In this document: in pieces, positions 52,929 through 63,693 of the stretch | Layout of the letters: the number at the start of each line of letters is the position of its first letter | Position numbering within the stretch: position 1 is the stretch's first letter | Source: Lachnospiraceae bacterium | Lineage (GTDB): Bacteria > Bacillota > Clostridia > Lachnospirales > Lachnospiraceae | Reading direction: 5' to 3' | NCBI GenBank assembly: GCA_028689585.1 | Contig: JAQVCW010000004.1 | Coordinates: 62,001-126,000, forward strand | Length of the DNA stretch: 64,000 nucleotides | Position numbers and translations under genes: made by a program | Notes under the pieces: generated by a model | Seen by the model: the letters and a program-made list of their open reading frames with translations, nothing else | The model's database searches: none | Told to the model about the DNA's origin: nothing

Positions 52929-53945
52929 ATGATGACAATTGGCCAGATAGCTGAAATGGCGGGGGTTTCCAAGTCTACGGTGTCCCGCGTACTGAATCAC
53001 AGCGGGTATGTAAATGAAGGAACCCGCAGCAGAGTTGAGAAGATTATAGAGGATTATCACTATTCGCCATCCGCGACGGCGCAAAATCTGTCGCGAAGAG
53101 AGACCAATACGATCGGCGTTGTGGTGCCGGAGCTGGAGAATGCTTTTTTCGGTGAAGTTCTGGCCGGCGTGGCAGAGATAGTGGATCAGAATAATTATAC
53201 GATGATCGTGTGCAACACCGGCAATAATGCGGAGAAAGAAAAGGCTGCATTGGAGATGATGGAGCAGCAGCGTGTCAAAGGCGTGATCTTAACGCCGGCG
53301 ATCGGTTATTCTGATGCAGAAGCGGCAAAATCCATACGCATTCAGCTTAAAAATCTGAAGATCCCTGTGGTGATCGTGGACCGGGAGATAAAGGATGTGC
53401 CGTGGGATGGAGTTTTCTATGAGAATTTCGAAAGCGGCTATCTGGCTGCCGAGCATTTGATACAGCAGGGGAAAAAGGTGATCGGAATGATTACCGGGGA
53501 TATGGATCTGAAGCATGCAAGGGAACGCTACCGGGGGTACGTGCAGGCGATGGAGGATCATGGCCTGACGGTTAGAAAAGAGTATGTCTACGAGGGCATG
53601 TATTCTCCGGATATCACCTGTGAAATAACCAAAAAGATGATTTGGTCCGGCGATTTCCCGGAAGCACTGGTGTTATCCAACAATGTAACCACGTTAGGCT
53701 TTATAAAGGGCCTGAAGGAGTGCGGTCAGGAACTGAATGAACAGATCGCATTCGTAGGGATTGACCATATTCCGGTGCTGGATATGATCGGCTATCAATA
53801 TGACTGCGTTACGCGGGATATGAAGGGGATGGGAAGAACGGCGATGGAGCTTTTGATTGATCGTCTGGAAAATCCGAAGCGGGAAAGAAAGATATATATG
53901 ATATCCTGCATCACAAAATTTAGTAAAGGGGGGACGGTTCTCTGA
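52929..53945 (+). CDS. LacI-family regulator ending in the palindromic repeat (second copy)
   Basis: Identical to 15812-16828, including the repeat-encoded C-terminus. Confidence 0.9.
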   Translation: MMTIGQIAEMAGVSKSTVSRVLNHSGYVNEGTRSRVEKIIEDYHYSPSATAQNLSRRETNTIGVVVPELENAFFGEVLAGVAEIVDQNNYTMIVCNTGNNAEKEKAALEMMEQQRVKGVILTPAIGYSDAEAAKSIRIQLKNLKIPVVIVDREIKDVPWDGVFYENFESGYLAAEHLIQQGKKVIGMITGDMDLKHARERYRGYVQAMEDHGLTVRKEYVYEGMYSPDITCEITKKMIWSGDFPEALVLSNNVTTLGFIKGLKECGQELNEQIAFVGIDHIPVLDMIGYQYDCVTRDMKGMGRTAMELLIDRLENPKRERKIYMISCITKFSKGGTVL

Positions 53946-54007
53946 AAATCAGAGAACCGTCCCCCCTTTCGTCGGGAACCGTCCCTCCCTCAGAGAACCG
54001 TCCCCAT
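53925..54007 (-). repeat. GGGGACGGTTCTC palindromic element (repeat of 16808-16890)
   Basis: Opposite orientation to the element at 48725-48787, again bracketing the transporter/LacI cassette. Confidence 0.85.
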
Positions 54008-54017
54008 TTCAACTGGA

Positions 54018-54884
54018 TCAACCGAATACGTGTCTCAGGAACTGCACTGAGTTAGCTACATCCTCATCCAGCTTCGCTTCAGAAGCGCCTTCGCTGATAT
54101 CGTGCCAGATCTTGATATCAGCTCCCACTTCGCCGCCCATCATAACGAACGGTTCCATGATAATATCTTTGTCATAGCCTGCTTTTTTCAATGCAGTACC
54201 GATTTCATACCATGGCATATTTCCTTTGCCGGGCACTTTTCGATTCCGCTCTCCCACATGGAAGTGTCCAAGGAGATCACCGGCGGTGGCGATGGCTTCG
54301 GTCATGCTGTCTTCTTCAATGTTCATGTGGAAGGTATCCAGCATGATCTTTACAGAAGGAACATCTACCTCGGTCACAAATTTGCGGGCCTCCGCAGCGG
54401 TATTGATCAGGTAGCCTTCAAAACGGTTCAGAACCTCCAGGTTGAAATCAACGCCCCGGTCCAGAGCCATCTTTCCTACGGTGCGGACATTTGCCACACT
54501 GTTGGCCCAGTCACCGGCCTTGTCCACCGGTTTGCTGTAATCCACCGGCCAGTAGGAGTATACTCCTCCGCCGATTTTGTGAATATCCATCAATTCCAGC
54601 TTGCGGAAAATCTCACCGTAAAAATCAACTGCATTTTTTACAATTTCAGGATCACTGCTTCCCAGGTTGTATTGCGCGGAAGGGCCATAACCGGAAGTCA
54701 GCGCCAGTCCTTCTGCATCCGCGATCGATTTCAGCTCTAAAAGCTCACTGTCGGATGCGTTGATCAGCGGAATGACAGACATTTCCAGAATGTCAAATCC
54801 CAGCCGTTTTACCTTGCGGATATATTCTTTGTAATCTACCTGCCAGTTTTTGGTCCAGTAGGCATAATATATACCATATCTCAT
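54018..54884 (-). CDS. Ketose 3-epimerase (second copy)
   Basis: Identical to 16901-17767. Confidence 0.9.
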   Translation of the reverse strand: MRYGIYYAYWTKNWQVDYKEYIRKVKRLGFDILEMSVIPLINASDSELLELKSIADAEGLALTSGYGPSAQYNLGSSDPEIVKNAVDFYGEIFRKLELMDIHKIGGGVYSYWPVDYSKPVDKAGDWANSVANVRTVGKMALDRGVDFNLEVLNRFEGYLINTAAEARKFVTEVDVPSVKIMLDTFHMNIEEDSMTEAIATAGDLLGHFHVGERNRKVPGKGNMPWYEIGTALKKAGYDKDIIMEPFVMMGGEVGADIKIWHDISEGASEAKLDEDVANSVQFLRHVFG

Positions 54885-54907
54885 AGAGTCATACCCTCCT
54901 TAGCAGA

Positions 54908-55939
54908 TCAGTCCTTGTTAGGATGAACGATAATCTTTAACTGTCCATGTCCGTGAAGCATCTGCTCCATTGCTTTGTCAAAATCAGCCAGATCGAAATG
55001 ATGAGTAGCCAGATCATCTACCTTGATGATACCGCTTTCCAGGTATTTTACTGCACGGTCAAAGCAGTGAATCTGGGCAAAGGATCCGAGAACCTTCAGC
55101 TCACTGTTGAAAATCTGATAAGGGCTGAGCGTGATCTTGTCATCGCTGGCTGCTACGCCGTAGACAATGACTTTGCCGGCCTGCTTCGGGAAATTGAAGC
55201 ACTGTTCCAGAACACGGGGATTTCCGGTAGCGTCTACTACGATATCGAAGCCCTTCGGGAACATTTCTTTCAGAACCTTTGTGTGCTTGGAATAATCATT
55301 TTTGTCCATTTTGATGGTCTTTGCATAGCCGTCACGTTCGATCAGATCCAGCTTTTCCTGGGACGGTGCACATACCACAACATTGGCAGCTCCGCCGTTT
55401 TTGATGAGCTGAGTCAGTAAAATGCCGGTGGGGCCGGAGCCGAATATCAAAACATCATCACCGCAGTGGACATCAATTACGTCCATACCGTGAACAGCAC
55501 AGGCCAGAGGCTCTGAAAAACATGCCTGGTCAAAGGTCAGATTATCACTGATGTGATATACCTTGTTTTCATTGACTACCACGTATTCTGCAAATCCTCC
55601 AGGGCCGTTGCATCCAAGAGAATAGAAGTTCTCACAGAACAGAGGCATATCTTTCTTACAATAATAGCAGTCACCGCATTCTACGGCATTGTCGGCAGTT
55701 ACACGGTCGCCCACTTTGAAATCGGCTACGTGTTCTCCGACTTCCACGATCATACCGGCAAATTCATGCCCGGGAGTAAGCGGAAAACGGGAGATAAAAT
55801 CGCCCTCATGGATGTGAGCGTCAGTACGGCAGATACCACAGGAGTATACTTTGATCAGAACCTGATTGCATTTTACTTCTGGTTTTGGTACTTCCATTAC
55901 TTCATAGTTGCGTGGCTCATGATAAACTACAGCCTTCAT
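54908..55939 (-). CDS. Zinc-dependent polyol/sugar dehydrogenase (second copy)
   Basis: Identical to 17791-18822. Confidence 0.87.
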   Translation of the reverse strand: MKAVVYHEPRNYEVMEVPKPEVKCNQVLIKVYSCGICRTDAHIHEGDFISRFPLTPGHEFAGMIVEVGEHVADFKVGDRVTADNAVECGDCYYCKKDMPLFCENFYSLGCNGPGGFAEYVVVNENKVYHISDNLTFDQACFSEPLACAVHGMDVIDVHCGDDVLIFGSGPTGILLTQLIKNGGAANVVVCAPSQEKLDLIERDGYAKTIKMDKNDYSKHTKVLKEMFPKGFDIVVDATGNPRVLEQCFNFPKQAGKVIVYGVAASDDKITLSPYQIFNSELKVLGSFAQIHCFDRAVKYLESGIIKVDDLATHHFDLADFDKAMEQMLHGHGQLKIIVHPNKD

Positions 55940-55987
55940 GATAAAACCCTCCTTTTAGTTGATTATTTAATAGATAAAAGCTATATA

Positions 55988-57013
55988 CTATTCACCGGTC
56001 ATGCAGAAGCCGGATGACTTGCGGATGACCAGTTTGGTATCGAGATAATGTGCGGAAAGATCATCTTCTGCACCATGAATAATCTGCACCAGCATCTGGG
56101 CGGCCTGCTTTCCAAGCTCATAGCCATGCTGGTCGATGGTGGTAATGCCCGGATAAGTGGTGCTGGAGATACAGGAATTGGAGTATCCTACGACAGAATA
56201 ATCTCTGGGCATCCGGTATCCATGCTCCAGCAGAGCATGCACGGCGCCTACCGCCATCTGATCGGTGGCCGCTACCACTGCGCTGGGAGCCTTGGACAGC
56301 TCCATGATTTTCTTCATGGCAGAAAAACCTCCGGCCTCATACTCTTTGGCATCCCGGAAGATCCACTGTCCTGCCGGGCCCAGTCCCAGATGCTCCATTG
56401 CGTGACAAAAGCCCCGTTCCTTCTGGATATAGGTGTTCAGTGGAACGCTCGAGCTGATAAAAGCGATATTGCGGTGGCCCAGGGAATGCAGATATTTGAT
56501 GGCCTGATAGATGCCTCCCGCTTCCTGGCTGCCGATGCTGGATACTTTTCCATCCAGCATGTCATCATTGACCATCAGGACCGGAAGACTGCGGCGCAGC
56601 TCTGCCAGATGATCGCTGAGGGACGGATTCGACGGGCGGCTGCCCACAAAAATCATGCCAGCCACCTGCTGAGAGCGGAGCGTGGTAATATATCGCTTTT
56701 CTCTGGACAGGTTCTGATCTGTATTGCACAGAAAGGAAACAAATCCGCATTCGGTAAGATAATCCTCAATCCCTCTGACAATGGGCGGATAATATACATT
56801 GTTGATATCAGGAACGATTACGCCGATCGTAGTGGTCTGATTGGTAGTCAGAGCCTTGGCCATATTATTCGGGACATAGTTTAGTTCTGCTATGGTTTTT
56901 GCAATGCGTTCCTGGCGGTCCGGTGAAACGAGATGCGGCTGATTTAAATAACGGGATACTGTAGCTGTAGATACCCCGGCCGAGTTTGCCACATCGGAAA
57001 TCGTTAATCCCAC
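55988..57013 (-). CDS. LacI-family regulator (second copy of 18871-19896)
   Basis: Same GTG start choice as the first copy. Its operator is at 57122-57141 and promoter at 57153-57181. Confidence 0.92.
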   Translation of the reverse strand: MGLTISDVANSAGVSTATVSRYLNQPHLVSPDRQERIAKTIAELNYVPNNMAKALTTNQTTTIGVIVPDINNVYYPPIVRGIEDYLTECGFVSFLCNTDQNLSREKRYITTLRSQQVAGMIFVGSRPSNPSLSDHLAELRRSLPVLMVNDDMLDGKVSSIGSQEAGGIYQAIKYLHSLGHRNIAFISSSVPLNTYIQKERGFCHAMEHLGLGPAGQWIFRDAKEYEAGGFSAMKKIMELSKAPSAVVAATDQMAVGAVHALLEHGYRMPRDYSVVGYSNSCISSTTYPGITTIDQHGYELGKQAAQMLVQIIHGAEDDLSAHYLDTKLVIRKSSGFCMTGE

Positions 57014-57274
57014 AAGCAATACCTCCCTCTGGTTCAGAAATGCGCTGTGCTCCTGGTGCGCTGCTAAGTACCAGCGATACTGTCCAGCCTGAATTTGGGA
57101 ACATTCTGCGCTCCTTTATTGAAATGTAATCGCTTACATTTGCTATGGTTTTATTATACTGATAATAAGAAGATGTGTCAAGTTAAAATATCCAATAAAA
57201 AGAGAGAAAATGTTAAAAATATAGAAGATTTAACAAAAGAACAAAGATATATTGGAAAAATAGATGTATTTCTA

Positions 57275-57326
57275 TTGACAAAGAACAGACATGACGGTTA
57301 TAATATTACTATGTTACTACATAGTA
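57275..57326 (+). promoter_or_regulatory. Promoter and palindromic operator of the shikimate-dehydrogenase-like operon (second copy)
   Basis: Repeat of 20158-20209: TTGACA/TATAAT followed by TACTATGT...ACATAGTA. Confidence 0.75.
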
Positions 57327-57371
57327 ATAATTAACCAAATGGAATACAAGATGAAAGAGGTTGAAAACAAA

Positions 57372-58310
57372 ATGGCGAATATTTATGAAAAAGCAACGCA
57401 ACCAACAATTTATTTTATTGGAGTAACGACAGGAAGTTCCTCCATCATGAAAGTATTTCCGAAGTGGGCACAGGCGCTGGGGTTGAAGGATGCAGTGATC
57501 AAAGGAATTGATTTTAAACCTCATTCATCCGCTGAGGAATACAGAGAAGCAGTGACTTTTATTAAAAATGATCCCCTGTCAATGGGAGCGCTGGTTACAA
57601 CACACAAAATCGATCTTTATAGAACGTGTGAAGATTTGTTTGACTATGTAGATCCTTTTGCAAAACAACTGGGTGAAGTTTCTTCTATTTCTAAAAAGGA
57701 CGGAAAATATTGTGCACATGCCAAGGATCCTATTTCCAGCGGACTGGCATTGGAGAATTTTGTTCCGGCAAATTACTGGACCGATTTTGACGGAGACGTA
57801 TTGCTGCTGGGAGCAGGCGGAAGCTCTTTGGCTATGTCAGTTTACTTTACACAGGAGAAGTTCGGAGACAATGTTCCGAAGAAAATTATTATCGCAAACA
57901 GAAGCCAGCCAAGACTGGATGAAGCGAAGCGCATCTTAAATGGATTAAATCCGAAGACAAAATTTGAGTTTATCCTGAATCCCACACCGGCGGATAATGA
58001 CAGAACATTGGCTTCTTTGAAACCTCATTCTGTGATCGTGAATGCCACCGGACTTGGCAAGGATGCTCCCGGCAGCCCGCTGACCGATGCGTGCCAGTTC
58101 CCCAAGGACAGTCTGGTATGGGAAATCAACTACAGAGGCAACCTGCTGTTTAAGGATCAGGCAGAGGCACAGATGAAAGAAAAAAATCTTCATGTAGAGG
58201 GCGGATGGACTTACTTTATCCACGGATGGACACAGGTAATCGCAGAAGTATTCCACATCTCAATTGAAGGGGAAATTCTGGAGCATTTGAGCGAGATCGC
58301 AAAGCAGTAA
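57372..58310 (+). CDS. Shikimate dehydrogenase-like protein (second copy)
   Basis: Identical to 20255-21193. Confidence 0.7.
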   Translation: MANIYEKATQPTIYFIGVTTGSSSIMKVFPKWAQALGLKDAVIKGIDFKPHSSAEEYREAVTFIKNDPLSMGALVTTHKIDLYRTCEDLFDYVDPFAKQLGEVSSISKKDGKYCAHAKDPISSGLALENFVPANYWTDFDGDVLLLGAGGSSLAMSVYFTQEKFGDNVPKKIIIANRSQPRLDEAKRILNGLNPKTKFEFILNPTPADNDRTLASLKPHSVIVNATGLGKDAPGSPLTDACQFPKDSLVWEINYRGNLLFKDQAEAQMKEKNLHVEGGWTYFIHGWTQVIAEVFHISIEGEILEHLSEIAKQ

Positions 58311-58346
58311 GATCAGTATTTAAATAAAGAAAGGAAAGAACAGATA

Positions 58347-58925
58347 ATGAATAATTTTAACTGGGACGGAACGTTTTCCGTAGATTTCAGCTTTCAGGAT
58401 GGAATGTCCAAAACGGCAGAGATTACACAGCGCCATTTATCACAGATGAAAGCAATGTATCAGGATCAGGCGGCAGTAGAAGAAATTCTGAAAACAGGAG
58501 ATCCTGTGATCTATGAATTTTATGAACTGGGCTGTCCGGAGCGGGAAGGGGATCTGGCCTTCGGCACTACGATGATTCATCCGGGCAAGATCGGAAATGA
58601 ATATTACATGACAAAGGGACATTTTCATAATATTGTGAACACATCTGAAGTGTATTATACCATGCAGGGCAAGGGCTTCATGCTGATGGAAAACATGGAA
58701 GGGGACTGGATGGCAGAACCTCTGGAAAAAGGAAAGGCTGTCTATGTGCCGAGAGGATATGCTCACCGTACTATCAATACCGGAGATGAGACTTTGATCG
58801 CATTCTTCACCTTCGCAGCAGATGCAGGACATGATTACGGAACCATCGAGACCAAGGGCTACCGCAATGTCATTCTGGAAAAAGATGGAAAGCCGGTCAT
58901 CGAGCCGAACCCGAAGTGGAAATAA
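58347..58925 (+). CDS. Cupin-type glucose-6-phosphate isomerase family protein (second copy)
   Basis: Identical to 21230-21808. Confidence 0.85.
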   Translation: MNNFNWDGTFSVDFSFQDGMSKTAEITQRHLSQMKAMYQDQAAVEEILKTGDPVIYEFYELGCPEREGDLAFGTTMIHPGKIGNEYYMTKGHFHNIVNTSEVYYTMQGKGFMLMENMEGDWMAEPLEKGKAVYVPRGYAHRTINTGDETLIAFFTFAADAGHDYGTIETKGYRNVILEKDGKPVIEPNPKWK

Positions 58926-59035
58926 AATGTGCAGGAGTGCGCATTGGAGAAATTTCATAAAAAGCTTGGGAGTGTGCAGCGGCGGAAGCAGGCGGACACA
59001 CAAGTGAGCATGATGATGGAAACAGGAAAATTAAG

Positions 59036-59989
59036 ATGAAAAATATAGTGACTGTTTTAGGCAAAATCTCAGGAGAACAACTGGGATTTTGCCAGTGCCA
59101 TGAGCACTTGCTGATCAGTAAAGGAAAGTCATACCAGGTGAATCCGGTTTTATTTATGGATGAGGTTGACAAAAGCACAGAAGAGGTAACGTCTTACCGG
59201 GCTGCGGGAGGCTGCAGCCTGGTGGATGCGCAGCCGGTGGGCTGCGGCCGGATGGCAGAAGGACTTGTGTCCATTTCAAAAGAAACAGGGGTACATATCA
59301 TTGCATCCACTGGTTTCCATAAGCTGTCCTTTTATCCGGAAAAACATTGGATCTTCGGTAAGAGCAGAGAACAGATGAGGGAAATATTCCGGCAGGAACT
59401 GCTGGAGGGCATGTATGTGGATGCGGATCAGAAGGAGCCGGAACAGCGGATACCCAACCGGGCCGGGCAGATCAAGACAGCGCTGGATACGGAAGGGCTG
59501 ACCGAAAGGTATCGGACTCTGTTCCTGGCGGCGGCGGACGCGGCGAAGGAAACCGGCGCTCCGGTGATGATCCATGTGGAGAATGGAACGGATCCCAGAG
59601 AACTGCTGGGGCTGCTTCTGAAAGAAGGGGTTCGGGCGGAACAGATGATATTCTGCCATATGGACAGGGCATGCAAAGAACTGTCATGGCACGAAGAGGT
59701 GGCCTCCACAGGCGCTTATCTGGAATATGACACCATCGGCCGGTTCAAGTACCACAGTGATGAGCGGGAAATCGAGATCATACGGCATATGTGTAGCCAG
59801 GGCTATGAAGACAGGCTGCTGTTTTCGCTGGATACCACCAGGGCGCGGCTGGCTTCCTATGGAGGGAGCCTTGGTCTGGTCTATTTGATTGACAGCTTTT
59901 TGCCCAAGATGGCAGCAGCCGGCATCCCGGAGGAAAAAGCAGAGCAGATGATACGCAGGAACAGTGCGAAGGCATTTGCCTGGAAATAA
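59036..59989 (+). CDS. Phosphotriesterase-family hydrolase 2 (second copy)
   Basis: Identical to 21919-22872. The tandem hairpins after it recur at 60007-60144. Confidence 0.82.
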   Translation: MKNIVTVLGKISGEQLGFCQCHEHLLISKGKSYQVNPVLFMDEVDKSTEEVTSYRAAGGCSLVDAQPVGCGRMAEGLVSISKETGVHIIASTGFHKLSFYPEKHWIFGKSREQMREIFRQELLEGMYVDADQKEPEQRIPNRAGQIKTALDTEGLTERYRTLFLAAADAAKETGAPVMIHVENGTDPRELLGLLLKEGVRAEQMIFCHMDRACKELSWHEEVASTGAYLEYDTIGRFKYHSDEREIEIIRHMCSQGYEDRLLFSLDTTRARLASYGGSLGLVYLIDSFLPKMAAAGIPEEKAEQMIRRNSAKAFAWK

Positions 59990-60171
59990 AAAACAGAGTG
60001 TGAAAACTTGACATACAGCGTCAGTCCATTTGCGAAGGCAAATTTAGGATGGACTGGTGTTTATAGATTGTGTCAGGTTTTCGCAGAAAACTTGACATGC
60101 AGCATCGGCCCATTTGCCGAAAGCAAATTTAGGATGGGCTGATGTTTAAAAACAGGAGGAGGAAAAATAGA

Positions 60172-60798
60172 ATGACAGATATTATGCAGCAGGTTGCGGA
60201 ACGGAAGATCGTTCCGGTGGTAAAACTGGATCATGTGGAGGATGCAAAGCCGCTGGGCGAAGCATTATGTGCCGGAGGTCTTCCGGTGGCAGAGGTGACA
60301 TTCCGTACCGATGCAGCGGAGGAATCCATCCGTATTATGAAAAAAGAATTTCCGGACATGATGGTGGGTGCGGGCACGGTTATCAATGTGGAACAGGCGA
60401 AGAGAGCACTGGATGCAGGTGCCACATTTATCGTATCCCCTGGCTTTTCCAGAAAAGTAACGGAATTTGCCATTGATCATCAGATTCCGGTCTTTCCGGG
60501 AACATGTACTCCTACAGAGGTGATGGCTGCCATGGAATATGGCCTGAAGGTAGTGAAATTCTTCCCGGCAAAACAGTATGGCGGTCTGGATACCATCAAG
60601 GCTCTGGCGGCTCCCTTCCCCAGCATGAAGTTTATGCCGACCGGAGGCATCAATGCCGGAAATATTCTGGAATACTTATCCTTCCAGAAGATCATTGCCT
60701 GCGGCGGAAGCTGGATGGTAAAGGATTCTCTGGTTCTGAACCATGAATTTGATAAAATCAGACAGTTGACTGCGGAAGCGGTAGAGCTGGTAAAATAA
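60172..60798 (+). CDS. kdgA: KDPG/KDPGal aldolase (second copy)
   Basis: Identical to 23055-23681. Confidence 0.93.
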   Translation: MTDIMQQVAERKIVPVVKLDHVEDAKPLGEALCAGGLPVAEVTFRTDAAEESIRIMKKEFPDMMVGAGTVINVEQAKRALDAGATFIVSPGFSRKVTEFAIDHQIPVFPGTCTPTEVMAAMEYGLKVVKFFPAKQYGGLDTIKALAAPFPSMKFMPTGGINAGNILEYLSFQKIIACGGSWMVKDSLVLNHEFDKIRQLTAEAVELVK

Positions 60799-60822
60799 TA
60801 GTAAAGGAAAAGAGGATTGATC

Positions 60823-61776
60823 ATGAAGATATTGGTAACTCCTACCTCGCTTCAGCCGGGGAAAAATGACAAAATGCTTCAGAAATTGAAAAACTTTTCA
60901 GAGGATCTGGTCTTTAATGAGACAGGGCGGCCGCTGACGGAAGAAGAACTGGGGGAAGCGCTGGCAGACTGTGACGGCTATATTGCAGGCCTTGATTTTG
61001 TGACGGAAAAGGCACTGGAAAACTGTTCGAAATTAAAAGTGATTTCCAGATACGGAGCCGGCGTGGACCGGGTTGACCTGCAGGCTGCAAAGGCGAAGGG
61101 AATTAAAGTTACCAACACGCCGGGGGTAAATGCAGAAGCTGTTGGGGAGCTGGCATTTGGCCTGATCCTGTCAGCAGCCAGAAAGATTTCCTATCTAGAT
61201 CAGCAGACAAGGGCCGGAGAATGGGTTCGTTCCTCGGGAATGGAGCTGTCAGGCAAGACCATCGGTATCTTTGGCCTGGGCGCAATTGGAAAAGTGGTAG
61301 CCAGATGCGCAAAGGGCTTTGACATGAAGGTAATGGCCTATGATCCGTTTATCAATGAAGAATACTGCAGGCAGAATGACATCCAGGCAGCTTCCATGGA
61401 AGAAGTGCTGAAGGCAGCAAACGTGATCAGCCTGCATCTGCCCCTTCTGGACAGCACAAAACACCTGATCAACGAACAGGCATTTCAGATGATGAAGGAA
61501 GGCACGATCGTAATTAATGCATCCAGAGGCGGAATTATCGATGAAGCAGCCGCTTACGACGCATTAAAATCCGGAAAGCTGGGAGGACTTGGACTGGATG
61601 CATTCGAAGTGGAACCTCCAAAAGCATCCCCGCTCTTCGAGTTCCCGAATGTGGTAGTGACTCCTCATACCGGTGCCCATACAAAAGAAGCTACCGATAA
61701 CATGGCTCAGGCAGCCATTGACAACCTGATTGCAGTGCTATCCGGAGAAGAATGCCGTTTTGTAGTGAACCGCTAA
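60823..61776 (+). CDS. D-isomer 2-hydroxyacid dehydrogenase (second copy)
   Basis: Identical to 23706-24659. Its terminator recurs at 61871-61901, and the facing ATPase terminator at 61904-61934. Confidence 0.88.
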   Translation: MKILVTPTSLQPGKNDKMLQKLKNFSEDLVFNETGRPLTEEELGEALADCDGYIAGLDFVTEKALENCSKLKVISRYGAGVDRVDLQAAKAKGIKVTNTPGVNAEAVGELAFGLILSAARKISYLDQQTRAGEWVRSSGMELSGKTIGIFGLGAIGKVVARCAKGFDMKVMAYDPFINEEYCRQNDIQAASMEEVLKAANVISLHLPLLDSTKHLINEQAFQMMKEGTIVINASRGGIIDEAAAYDALKSGKLGGLGLDAFEVEPPKASPLFEFPNVVVTPHTGAHTKEATDNMAQAAIDNLIAVLSGEECRFVVNR

Positions 61777-61954
61777 AAAGCAAATCAGGGCGAAGTCATG
61801 GCAGTAAAGGAGATGTTTCAGAAAGCACAGAAATTGGGGGCATTACGCTGGATATTTAAATATTTTTTCAAGAGGGTTCTCTGTATGGAGGACCTTTTTT
61901 GGTAAAAGAAAGACGCCTCCGCAGAGACGCTTTTCCTGTCATTTATTTAGTTCA

Positions 61955-63229
61955 TCAATTTTTGAGACAACCGATAGGAACAACATATACACCGTCTTTA
62001 CGGCAATATGCGTAATCACCGGTTCCTGTCAATACCATGAGGAACGACGGAGCTTTCATCTTGTCGGTGTCGATTTTTGCCTGCATGGTTTTAAGACTTT
62101 CCGCACCTTCCTCAACCAGCTTGCTGCCACCGAGCTTAATTTCAATCAGACCGTACGCACCATTTCGCAGATGCACAACAGCATCACATTCCTGCCCATC
62201 CTTATCGCGATAGTGATATACCTCTCCGCTTAGCGCATCGGCAAACACACGAAGGTCTCTGACACAAAGGGTTTCAAAGAGAAAGCCAAAGGTTTTGAGG
62301 TCATTTACCAAGTCATTCGGACCGATACCCAATGCCGCAGCAGCGATGGAGGGGTCGATATAATATCGTGTGTCAGAAGAACGAATAGCGGTTTTGGAAC
62401 GCAGATTCGGGTTCCATGCCGGCATATCTTCCACAACAAAGATTTTACGCAGAGCACTCAGATAGGAGGCAATTGTCTCCTCGCTCATAGGAGCTTCGTC
62501 ATTGGCGGCAATATCCGCCGCAATTACGGTGTTAGCTACTTGACCGCCCTGGTTTCTTGCGTAGGAACGCATAAGCCGCTTTACTCTTTCGGAATTTTTC
62601 TGCACATTGTCTGCTCGGTTAATATCGGAACGAACAACTGCATCATAGTAGTCCATCGCCTGGTCAAGGGCGATTTCATCACGCATATCCACCGCTTGCG
62701 GCCAACCGCCTCGGCATACAAGGAATGCCAGCCGGTCGATGCCGATATGGTTTTCACCGTCAATTTCCTTTATACCGTCAAACAAATCTTTTAAACTGAC
62801 TTCGCCTGTTGAGTCTCCCGATTCATACAAGCTCATCGGTCTCATAGTAAGCCAGGTGAAGCGACCTGTGCCGGAGTGCGTGATTTCTTTGGTGTCGGCA
62901 GGGACAGCAGAGCCGGTGAGAACAAACTGTCCTAACTCTCTTCGGTGGTCAACCTCAAAGCGTATAGCATCCCACAGCTTTGGAGCAAGCTGCCACTCAT
63001 CAATCAGTCTTGGCGTTTCACCCTTCAAAAGTCGTTTGGGGCTCAGCTCAGACATGGTGATGTTTTGTTCTTTCTTTTCCGGGTCATCCATATACAAGAT
63101 GCTTGCGGCAACCTGTTCGGCAGTGGTTGTTTTGCCGCACCACTTGGGTCCTTCGATGAGTACGGCACCCTTGCCCTCCAGCTTGCGTTTTAACATATCG
63201 TCAGCGATTCTACTTCTGTAATTTTCCAT
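61955..63229 (-). CDS. AAA-family ATPase with DUF4143 domain (second copy)
   Basis: Identical to 24838-26112. Promoter at 63262-63290. Confidence 0.88.
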   Translation of the reverse strand: MENYRSRIADDMLKRKLEGKGAVLIEGPKWCGKTTTAEQVAASILYMDDPEKKEQNITMSELSPKRLLKGETPRLIDEWQLAPKLWDAIRFEVDHRRELGQFVLTGSAVPADTKEITHSGTGRFTWLTMRPMSLYESGDSTGEVSLKDLFDGIKEIDGENHIGIDRLAFLVCRGGWPQAVDMRDEIALDQAMDYYDAVVRSDINRADNVQKNSERVKRLMRSYARNQGGQVANTVIAADIAANDEAPMSEETIASYLSALRKIFVVEDMPAWNPNLRSKTAIRSSDTRYYIDPSIAAAALGIGPNDLVNDLKTFGFLFETLCVRDLRVFADALSGEVYHYRDKDGQECDAVVHLRNGAYGLIEIKLGGSKLVEEGAESLKTMQAKIDTDKMKAPSFLMVLTGTGDYAYCRKDGVYVVPIGCLKN

Positions 63230-63296
63230 TCGGAACACCTCGCTTCCATTCATTTGACTATAGTATATGCCAAAATTATAAATTTCACAAGATTTT

Positions 63297-63356
63297 CCGA
63301 CGATTGGCGAAATATTTTTCCGACGATTGGCGACAAAAAAATCCGACAGTTGGCGG
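63297..63356. repeat. Three iterons at 23-bp spacing (second copy)
   Basis: Repeat of 26180-26239. The two inverted repeats and the promoter of the abiE locus follow at 63524-63554, 63610-63640 and 63644-63672. Confidence 0.85.
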
Positions 63357-63693
63357 TAAATCAAACCGAGCCTTGGCATATTCCCTGTAATATGCTTAAC
63401 TGTTTCTGTAGGTATTCGGATTATACGCCGCTCACTTTAGATGAGTGGATTGAGTGTGACAGAAAAAGGCGGATGGAGCGATGGAAGTCTGGAAAAAATG
63501 TAATGATAGATATGAAACAAAGGAATACACGCAAAGATAATATTTGCGCGTATTTTATTGAATATAGATAAAAATAGGTTAATAACGGCATAAAATAGAA
63601 AAATAAAGAAATATACGCAAAGATGATATTTGCGTATATTTTATTGAAAACAAGAAAAAACTATGTTATACTTTCCAAGAAGGAAGGTGCAAT